The notes beneath the pieces are model-generated. The model was not told where the DNA came from. It did not search any database and saw nothing but the letters and a program-made list of their open reading frames with translations. Of a stretch of 10,034 bases of DNA, positions 1 through 4,278 are shown piece by piece (position 1 is the first letter of the stretch; every line of letters begins with the position of its first letter). The DNA is from an uncultured Opitutaceae bacterium. Its GTDB lineage: Bacteria; Verrucomicrobiota; Verrucomicrobiia; Opitutales; Opitutaceae. Where the stretch lies: positions 1-10,034 of the forward strand of contig CALFNJ010000560.1 in assembly GCA_937902865.1 (NCBI GenBank), read 5' to 3'. The position numbers and the translations under genes are program-made.

Positions 1-253
1 CCAGTACCGGAACGTCCTGGCGCAACAGCGGCTCGCCGCCGGTGAGACGGACCTTTTCCACGCCTAGGGTTTGAACGGCTCTCACGATGCTCAGGAGCTG
101 GTCCGGCGTCATGAGCTGCGGATCCCGCAGGAACGCGTAGCCCGGTCCGAACACTTCCTTCGGCATGCAGTAGGGACAGCGGAAATTGCAGCGGTCGGTC
201 ACCGAGATGCGGAGGTCGCGCAGCGGACGGTGAAAGGAATCACGGACGGACAT
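1..253 (-). CDS. moaA: GTP 3',8-cyclase MoaA, N-terminal part (runs off the left edge)
   Basis: This is the N-terminal 84 codons of the radical-SAM enzyme that, with MoaC, converts GTP to cyclic pyranopterin monophosphate, the first step of molybdenum cofactor synthesis in the cytosol. The visible protein begins MSVRDSFHRPLRDLRISVTD and carries the radical-SAM cluster motif CxxxCxxC (Cys22, Cys26, Cys29, within DRCNFRCPYCMP), which binds the 4Fe-4S cluster. It is followed by the SAM-binding TGGEPLLR stretch at residues 71-78. The ATG at 251-253 puts the first cysteine at the family's usual distance from the start. The C-terminal second Fe-S cluster and the GG tail lie outside the window. The gene is divergent from moeA-moaC-moaD-moaE, so it is not in their transcript. 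An AAAGG lies only 2 nt before the ATG, too close for a good ribosome binding site. The identification is secure from the motifs; only the 3' extent is unknown. Confidence 0.95.
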   Translation of the reverse strand, partial: MSVRDSFHRPLRDLRISVTDRCNFRCPYCMPKEVFGPGYAFLRDPQLMTPDQLLSIVRAVQTLGVEKVRLTGGEPLLRQDVPVL

Positions 254-418
254 GGCCTTTTATCAGGGCACAGGCCCGCCCCGGAGGCAAAACCAGAGAT
301 GCCTTTGCAATGTAAGGCGTCTCTTGGGACGCCCGCTCCGGCCATCGCCGAAGCGATCCTCTGTAAAGAATGCCTTGCGGCGTAGGCGTTTTGTCACCGC
401 GAAGAGCGAAGAAGGAAC
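254..418. other. Divergent intergenic region between moaA and moeA, left half
   Basis: This stretch, with the hairpin at 419-512 and the 58 bp after it, separates the divergent starts of moaA and moeA (317 bp in total) and must hold the moaA promoter. I see no convincing -35/-10 pair and no resemblance to the Moco (molybdenum cofactor) riboswitch. A small hairpin is present at 316-333 (stem GGCGTC/GACGCC). The right end (about 392-416) holds a GTCACCGCGAAGAGCGAAGAAGG-like segment. A degenerate inverted relative of it lies at about 1887-1907, between moeA and moaC, so it is probably another dispersed repeat rather than a control site. I see no gene here. Confidence 0.4.
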
Positions 419-512
419 GGTTGGCCGCAAAGAGGCGCACAGGACGCAAAAGTAAGAATACTTCGGACCGCAGATTCTTTTTTGCGTCCTGTGCGCCTTT
501 TTGCGGCCAACC
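419..512. repeat. Long near-perfect inverted repeat (33-bp arms) upstream of moeA
   Basis: The left arm at 419-451 (starting GGTTGGCCGCAAAGAGGCGC) and the right arm at 480-512 are reverse complements at 32 of 33 positions. Inside the 28-nt spacer, AAGAAT (454-459) and ATTCTT (474-479) can pair as well, so the whole 94 bp could fold into one very long stem. There is no T-tract that would make it a plain terminator for either divergent gene. The arms have the CGCAAAGAGGCGCA style of a dispersed repeat. The element lies 58 bp before the moeA ATG and 165 bp before moaA. Whether it is a mobile palindrome, a boundary structure or a leader RNA cannot be told from one copy. Confidence 0.85.
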
Positions 513-570
513 GGGAATTTTGGATTTCCGCCGTGCCCTCGGCCCCGGGCTTGTGCAACGTCGCCGGGTC

Positions 571-1776
571 ATGCTTACCCCCGCCGCTGCCGAGCAGCTG
601 ATTTTCGCAAACCTTGCCTCCTTCGCGAGCGAGGACTGTCCGCTGGCGGAGGCGCACGGCCGCGTGCTGCGGGCCGCGGTGCAGGCGGACCGGGATTTGC
701 CGCCGTTCGACCGCGTGACGATGGACGGCTACGCGATCCGCGCAGCCGGGCTCACCGCGGCGGCGCGCTCTTTCCGGATCGGCGGCATCCAGGCCGCCGG
801 CATGGTTCCCCTCGCGCTGGGCAAAGCCGCGGACGCCTGCGTGGAAATCATGACGGGCGCCGTGCTGCCGACCGGCGCGGACTGCGTCATTCCGTACGAG
901 GACACGATGCGCGACGGCGAGCGGATGACCGTGAGCGCGGGAAATTTTCCGACCGGCCATGCGATCCACCGCCGGGGCACCGATCATGCGGCGGGCGCGG
1001 AGATTCTTTCCGTCGGTCAGCGACTCTCGGGCCGGGAGATCGCCGTCGCGGCCGCCTGCGGCCGCACGAGCCTCACCGTGGCCGCTCAGCCCAAGATCGC
1101 GGTGGTGGCGACCGGTGACGAGCTCGTGGATGTGGAGATGCCCGTAGCGCCGCACCAGATCCGCCGCAGCAACGACTATGGCCTGAGGGCGGCGCTCGTC
1201 GCCGGCGGCTATCCGTGCGTGGAACGGTTTCACCTGCGGGATGTGCGGCACGAAATCGAGCACCGGCTCTGGCACATCCTGGCGGAGTTCGACGTCGTGC
1301 TGCTCAACGGCGGCGTCTCAAAAGGCAAATACGACTACCTGCCCGCGGTGCTCGAGGAACTCGGCGTGAAGAAAATTTTCCAGGGCGTGGCGCACCGGCC
1401 CGGGAAGCCGCTCTGGTTTGGCGTCAGCGCGCGGCGCACGCCGGTCTTCGCTTTGCCGGGCAATCCCGTGTCGGGGTACACGTGCCTGCATCGTTATGTC
1501 CTGCCGGCGTTGGACCGGGCGAGCAGCCGTCCGCCGGCACCGCTCCGGAGTGTGGCGCTGGCCGCGCCCGTCACCTTCAAGCCGCAGGCGGCGTACTTTT
1601 TACCGGTGAAACTTTCGAGCGGAGCGCGCGCCGAGCTTCTGGCCACGCCCGATCCGGTGAACACGTCCGGCGATCTGGCCGGCCTGATCAATACGGATGG
1701 TTTCGTCGAATTGCCGGCGGAGCAGACGGATTTTCCGGTGGGCTATGTTGCGCCGTTTCACCCTTGGATGGTTTGA
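571..1776 (+). CDS. moeA: Molybdopterin molybdenumtransferase MoeA
   Basis: MoeA ligates molybdate to adenylylated molybdopterin, releasing AMP, in the last general step of molybdenum cofactor synthesis. The 401-residue product is close to the usual length of about 410. Family motifs appear in order: PPFDRVTMDGYAIR (MDGYA from residue 51), MTGAVLPTGADCVIPYED from 94, the TGDELVD segment near 181 that opens the MoCF-like domain, NGGVSKGKYDYL from 246, HRPGKP with Lys279 in the active-site loop, and ALPGNPVSGY from 294. The C-terminal beta domain follows to residue 401. The reading frame is open upstream to 370, but that part runs through the 419-512 palindrome and has no MoeA similarity, so the ATG at 571 is chosen; a GTG at 553 is a less likely alternative. 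No Shine-Dalgarno sequence is visible. It is the first gene of the plus-strand Moco cluster, followed 159 bp later by moaC. MoeA paralogues with other names (for example MoeA2) cannot be ruled out. Confidence 0.93.
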   Translation: MLTPAAAEQLIFANLASFASEDCPLAEAHGRVLRAAVQADRDLPPFDRVTMDGYAIRAAGLTAAARSFRIGGIQAAGMVPLALGKAADACVEIMTGAVLPTGADCVIPYEDTMRDGERMTVSAGNFPTGHAIHRRGTDHAAGAEILSVGQRLSGREIAVAAACGRTSLTVAAQPKIAVVATGDELVDVEMPVAPHQIRRSNDYGLRAALVAGGYPCVERFHLRDVRHEIEHRLWHILAEFDVVLLNGGVSKGKYDYLPAVLEELGVKKIFQGVAHRPGKPLWFGVSARRTPVFALPGNPVSGYTCLHRYVLPALDRASSRPPAPLRSVALAAPVTFKPQAAYFLPVKLSSGARAELLATPDPVNTSGDLAGLINTDGFVELPAEQTDFPVGYVAPFHPWMV

Positions 1777-1779
1777 AAG

Positions 1780-1871
1780 GTAGGGCGCGTTGTCCCTCAC
1801 GCGCCGGTTGTGCTCAGTCGGTGTTGATCCGTGGACGGAGGTTTCGGCGCGTTAGGGATAACGCGCCCCAC
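1780..1871. repeat. REP/BIME-like pair of inverted GTRG hairpins between moeA and moaC
   Basis: There are two hairpins in opposite orientation. The first reads GTAG (1780-1783), then stem GGCGCGT (1784-1790) and ACGCGCC (1799-1805). The second is stem GGCGCGTT (1846-1853), loop AGGGAT, stem AACGCGCC (1860-1867), followed by CCAC (1868-1871), which is GTGG on the minus strand. The complete arms, 1779-1805 and 1846-1872, match as inverted repeats at 24 of 27 positions. A conserved 12-mer GACGGAGGTTTC sits at 1834-1845, and the identical 12-mer precedes the matching hairpin of the copy at 3605-3616. A GTRG directly 5' of each palindrome is the known signature of REP sequences handled by RAYT transposases. 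The element starts 4 nt after the moeA stop, so it would be in the moeA-moaC transcript. Confidence 0.85.
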
Positions 1872-1935
1872 CCTCGGAGCGAATCCTTCGCGTCTTCGCG
1901 TGACACCTTTCGGGGAATGCTGAATCCTCCGAAGA

Positions 1936-2409
1936 ATGTTCTCTCACCTCGACGCGCAGAACCGTCCGGCGATGGTCGATGTCGGCGACAAGGCCGTCAC
2001 CCGGCGCACGGCGCACGCCGTGGCGGTGATCGCGCTGCCGCCGGAGCTCGCGGCGCTGCTGAAGGACGGTGATATCCGCACGAAGAAGGGCGCCATTTTT
2101 CAGACCGCTTCCCTCGCCGGCGTGATGGGAGCGAAGCGTACCGGTGAACTCATTCCCCTCTGCCATCCCCTGGCTCTCGAGGACTGCCAGGTGGAATGCG
2201 TGCCCGATGTGGCGCGCGGTGAAGTGGCGATCCATTGCCGTGTGACGATTCACGCCAAGACTGGCGTGGAGATGGAGGCGTTGACCGGCGCGACGGTGGC
2301 GGCGCTGACCTTCTACGACATGGGCAAGGCGGTGTCGCATGGCATCGTCATCAAGGACGTGCGTCTGCTGGAGAAGACCGGCGGCAAGAGCGATTACCGG
2401 GCGCAGTGA
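1936..2409 (+). CDS. moaC: Cyclic pyranopterin monophosphate synthase MoaC
   Basis: MoaC converts the MoaA product, 3',8-cyclo-GTP, to cyclic pyranopterin monophosphate. The 157-residue protein matches the family length of about 160 and starts MFSHLDAQNRPAMVDVGDKA, with the typical MVDVxxKxxTRR segment at 13-24. Catalytic positions known from the E. coli enzyme are present at the same numbers: Lys51 in TKKGAIF, His77 in LCHPL, and Asp128 and Lys131 in YDMGKA. Also present are AKRTGELIPLCHPL at 66-79, TGVEMEALTGATVAALTFYDM and the closing LLEKTGGKS. The ATG at 1936 is supported by the short N-terminal lead seen in other MoaC proteins; there is no clear ribosome binding site. moaD begins 14 bp after the stop (or overlaps it, if the GTG at 2406 is used), so the two are almost surely co-transcribed. 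Confidence 0.96.
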   Translation: MFSHLDAQNRPAMVDVGDKAVTRRTAHAVAVIALPPELAALLKDGDIRTKKGAIFQTASLAGVMGAKRTGELIPLCHPLALEDCQVECVPDVARGEVAIHCRVTIHAKTGVEMEALTGATVAALTFYDMGKAVSHGIVIKDVRLLEKTGGKSDYRAQ

Positions 2410-2423
2410 TCGCGGTATCGGGC

Positions 2424-2669
2424 ATGAGCAAGACGGTCGAGGTCCAGTATTTCGCAATCCTGCGTGAACAGCGCGGGCTGGCGAAGGAGAAGGTCTCCAC
2501 GGCCGCCGCCACGGCGGCGCAGCTTTATGACGAACTGCGCGCCCGGCACGGCTTCACGCTGGAATCCAGCCGCCTGCGTGTGGCAGTGAACGACGACTTC
2601 GCGCCCTGGCAGGCGCCCCTCCGCGACGGCGACCGGCTGGTTTTCATCCCGCCGGTGGCGGGCGGATAA
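2424..2669 (+). CDS. moaD: Molybdopterin synthase small (sulfur-carrier) subunit MoaD
   Basis: MoaD is the ubiquitin-fold sulfur carrier of molybdopterin synthase. Its C-terminal glycine is adenylated and thiocarboxylated, then donates sulfur to cyclic pyranopterin monophosphate on MoaE. The 81-residue product has exactly the usual length. It begins MSKTVEVQYFAILREQRGL, has the LRxAVNDDFA segment in the middle, and ends DRLVFIPPVAGG with the essential terminal Gly-Gly. The ATG at 2424 gives the canonical length. A GTG at 2406 in the same frame would overlap the moaC stop and add six residues, making the pair translationally coupled; it is possible but less likely. No Shine-Dalgarno sequence precedes either start. 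The partner moaE follows after a 312-bp gap filled by repeat-like sequence. Confidence 0.94.
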   Translation: MSKTVEVQYFAILREQRGLAKEKVSTAAATAAQLYDELRARHGFTLESSRLRVAVNDDFAPWQAPLRDGDRLVFIPPVAGG

Positions 2670-2693
2670 ACGTGGCTCCGCCCGTGGGGCGGG

Positions 2694-2961
2694 AAGTAAC
2701 AAGAGCCAGGGAACAAGTAACAAGAGAGTGCGCGCTTCGCGCTGGAAGAAGCGGGAGAGGCGTTGGCTTTGCGAGTGGTTCAAGACGCCGCAGCGGTGAG
2801 AGAATCTGCTGGAGCTCTGGCTTAGCGGTGCCGTGAGCCCCCGGAGCGCTCTTGCCTTTGATCCTGTCACGCAGATGCGAAAGAACCCCCAAGCTGCATG
2901 TCACGTAATACGTGACATTCTGCCGGGGGCCTTGGTACTTGGCCCTTGGACCTGGTTACTT
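2694..2961. repeat. Repeat-like insert with 31-nt inverted ends filling the moaD-moaE gap
   Basis: The gap of 312 bp between moaD and moaE contains no gene. Its ends form an inverted repeat: 2694-2724 (starting AAGTAACAAGAGCCAGGG) and 2931-2961 pair at 24 of 31 positions. The left end also has an internal direct repeat, AAGTAACAAGAG. The inside (2725-2884) shows no reading frame with protein features and no recognisable RNA. A second palindrome lies near the right end (2885-2930). The right terminus lies only 20 bp before the moaE ATG, so the insert forms most of the moaE leader. It could be a small non-autonomous mobile element (MITE-like) or the decayed remnant of one; no target-site duplication was recognised. 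Confidence 0.5.
2885..2930. repeat. Palindrome ATGTCACG-TAATA-CGTGACAT inside a longer hairpin
   Basis: The perfect 8-bp arms at 2898-2905 and 2911-2918 flank a 5-nt TAATA spacer. Around them a C-run (2886-2890) can pair with the G-run at 2924-2928, giving an imperfect hairpin of about 45 nt. There is no following T-tract, so it is not a typical terminator. Its size and A/T centre resemble an operator for a dimeric regulator, but its place within a repeat-like gap makes a repeat component equally plausible. It lies about 65 bp before moaE. Confidence 0.5.
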
Positions 2962-2981
2962 TCATCCGTATTTCCTCCTCC

Positions 2982-3431
2982 ATGTTCCGCATCTCCAGCG
3001 AGCCGATCGATCCCGCCACCCTGCAGCGTGAGCTGCGCGACGTCCGGGCCGGCGCCTGCGCTTCCTTCGAGGGCTGGGTGCGGAACCGGAACGACGGACA
3101 GCCGGTGCGCGCGCTCGATTACGAAGCCTACGTGCCGCTGGCGGAGAAGGAGGGCGACCGGATCCTGGCGGAGGCGCGCGAGAAATTTGCGATCCTGGAC
3201 GTGCGCTGCGTCCACCGGATCGGAGCGCTGTCGCTCGGTGACCTCGCCATCTGGGTCGGCGTGACCGCCGAGCATCGTGGAGCGGCTTTCGAGGCCTGCC
3301 GCTACATCGTCGATGAGGCAAAGGCGCGGGTGCCAATCTGGAAAAAAGAGCATTACGCTGGCGGCGCGACCGCGTGGATCAATTGCGCCACTCGCGGACC
3401 GGGAGCACAGAGCACGCCGCCGACCGGCTGA
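2982..3431 (+). CDS. moaE: Molybdopterin synthase catalytic subunit MoaE
   Basis: MoaE binds cyclic pyranopterin monophosphate and, with two thiocarboxylated MoaD subunits in a heterotetramer, makes the dithiolene of molybdopterin. The protein from the ATG at 2982 has 149 residues, the same as the family. Motifs seen are FEGWVRNRNDG at 29-39 (Arg34 aligns with a substrate-binding Arg), LDYEAY at 45-50, HRIGALSLGD at 78-87, VGVTAEHRGAAFEACRYIVDE at 92-112, and KARVPIWKKE at 114-123. Lys114 and Lys121 correspond to the catalytic lysines 119 and 126 of the E. coli protein. The frame is open upstream to 2946, but those extra residues come from the inverted end of the repeat and do not look like MoaE. 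The sequence just before the ATG is pyrimidine-rich (TTTCCTCCTCC), the opposite of a ribosome binding site. It is the last recognisable Moco gene of the cluster. Confidence 0.95.
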   Translation: MFRISSEPIDPATLQRELRDVRAGACASFEGWVRNRNDGQPVRALDYEAYVPLAEKEGDRILAEAREKFAILDVRCVHRIGALSLGDLAIWVGVTAEHRGAAFEACRYIVDEAKARVPIWKKEHYAGGATAWINCATRGPGAQSTPPTG

Positions 3432-3463
3432 ACGAACGTGCTCAATCCGCTCAATCCGTCTCG

Positions 3464-3723
3464 CGCGGAGGCGCGGAGGCGCAGAGGTCGGAGGTTTCTC
3501 TCAGTCTTTTGCCAAGGCAGGGACGCGCGGCCCGCGGGTCCGAATTGAAGTGGAGCGTGTTGACCCCAACGCGCGATTTGGCTCCGGCGGCGATTTTGCG
3601 AGCAGACGGAGGTTTCAACGCGTTGGGGACAACGCGTTCCACCTCGGAGTCGAACCGGATGGGCGGGCCGCCCTTCCCGGCCTTAAAACATCCGATCTCT
3701 GTGAGCTCTGCGCCTCTGTGCGA
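3464..3723. repeat. Large nested palindromic repeat block downstream of moaE
   Basis: This region, in the 430 bp between moaE and the next gene, is built of three nested inverted pairs. The outer pair is 3471-3486 with 3706-3721 (14 of 16 match). The middle pair is 3514-3535 with 3663-3684 (19 of 22). The inner pair is the REP-like hairpin pair at 3550-3642. Together they make an imperfect palindrome of about 260 bp. The left end has GCGGAGGC units in tandem, preceded by two direct copies of CTCAATCCG (3441-3458). The right outer arm belongs to the CACAGAGGCGCAGAG repeat found again at 6019-6060. No gene is seen. Between 3724 and 3861 I see neither a clear promoter nor a further repeat. Confidence 0.65.
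3550..3642. repeat. REP/BIME-like pair of inverted GTGG hairpins, second copy
   Basis: GTGG (3550-3553) is followed by stem GCGTGTTG (3555-3562), loop ACCC and CAACGCGC (3567-3574), with one T-G wobble. The inverted partner is AACGCGTT (3617-3624), loop GGGGAC, AACGCGTT (3631-3638), followed by CCAC (3639-3642), which reads GTGG on the other strand. The spacing between hairpins (42 nt) nearly equals that of the 1780-1871 copy (40 nt), and both copies share GACGGAGGTTTC directly before the right hairpin (3605-3616). The stem is GGCGCGTT/AACGCGCC in the first copy and AACGCGTT/AACGCGTT here, so pairs changed together, while a GGGA-containing loop was kept. Confidence 0.85.
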
Positions 3724-3861
3724 AATGGGATCGAGGGTCTTCTTTGCAGCTTCTTGTGACACTTGTGCGCTCATTCGCCGTCTTAAAGAAATCGCTAAAG
3801 CCACGGCACGTTCCCGATTTACGCTGGTCTTGGGAAGCTCTGGCGTTATGCCCTTTTTACC

Positions 3862-4194
3862 ATGATCTTCCTGGCTGCCGCTACTGCCGCCACCGCGGCC
3901 AAGACCGCCACGGCGATGGAGAAGCTGAAAGGCGTTCCACCGGCCTTTTGGGTCAAGCTGGCGATCGGCATCGCGATCTTCGTCGCGGCCATCATCGTGA
4001 TGCGTAAAGTGGCGGCCATGAACAAGGTGGTGCTGGCCGTCCTTGTTTTCGTCATCGTGATCGTGGTGGGTTTCAACTGGATTTACGAACGCAGCGAACC
4101 GGCCATGCTGACCCCCTTGGTGAACAAGATCGCCCCCTTCTTTCCGAGCAAGGGGAGCTACTCCGGGAAGCAGCAGGCCGGGCCCAAGATGTGA
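3862..4194 (+). CDS. Small two-helix membrane protein of unknown function
   Basis: I do not recognise a family for this 110-residue protein. It has an Ala/Thr-rich N-terminus (AAATAATAAKTATA, residues 5-18), a short amphipathic part (MEKLKGVPPAFWVK) and two strongly hydrophobic segments at about 30-47 and 56-74. The loop between them is basic (MRKVAAMNK). A polar C-terminal tail (YERSEPAMLTPLVNKIAPFF, then SKGSYSGKQQAGPKM) follows. By the positive-inside rule the connecting loop is probably cytoplasmic and both ends face out, but that is inference. Coding reality is supported by the coherent membrane pattern and by a hairpin right after the stop. The ATG at 3862 is used; Met19 (3916) is an alternative. 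No ribosome binding site is visible. It lies 430 bp after moaE and 84 bp before gnd, and neither neighbour hints at a role. Confidence 0.75.
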   Translation: MIFLAAATAATAAKTATAMEKLKGVPPAFWVKLAIGIAIFVAAIIVMRKVAAMNKVVLAVLVFVIVIVVGFNWIYERSEPAMLTPLVNKIAPFFPSKGSYSGKQQAGPKM

Positions 4195-4205
4195 CGGGGC
4201 GGGAA

Positions 4206-4245
4206 CGGCCGGAGGGCATTTCCGGCCGATTTTCGGGTGGTTTTT
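4206..4245 (+). terminator. Possible intrinsic terminator after the small membrane protein gene
   Basis: The stem CGGCCGGA (4206-4213) pairs perfectly with TCCGGCCG (4221-4228) across a 7-nt loop. It is followed by ATTTT and, after a G-rich break, another T-run at 4241-4245. The T-tract is short and interrupted, so termination may be partial. It starts 12 bp after the stop codon and ends only 33 bp before the gnd ATG. That leaves little room for a separate gnd promoter, so it may instead act as a leader or attenuation structure. Confidence 0.5.
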
Positions 4246-4278
4246 CGACGGCCTTTCTGGCCAACTCGCCCTCCCGCC

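Noticed and set aside
254..418. A Moco riboswitch upstream of moaA
   Set aside because: No resemblance to the conserved stems and G/C-rich core of the Moco motif as I know it; only small hairpins are seen. A covariance-model search would settle it.
370..570. Extending MoeA to an upstream ATG at 370
   Set aside because: The added 67 residues are the translation of the 419-512 palindrome and its flanks; MoeA similarity starts at the ATG at 571 and that gives the family's normal length.
394..1275. Minus-strand frame of 293 codons opposite moeA
   Set aside because: A GC-driven shadow of moeA; Arg/His/Ala-rich with no recognisable motif, and it runs through the palindrome.
3764..3790. TTGTGC...TAAAGA as a promoter for the small membrane-protein gene
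   Set aside because: The spacing is only 15 nt and both boxes are weak; chance is a sufficient explanation.
3277..3865. Two overlapping plus-strand frames after moaE
   Set aside because: They read through inverted repeats, begin inside moaE or the repeats and have no protein-like pattern.
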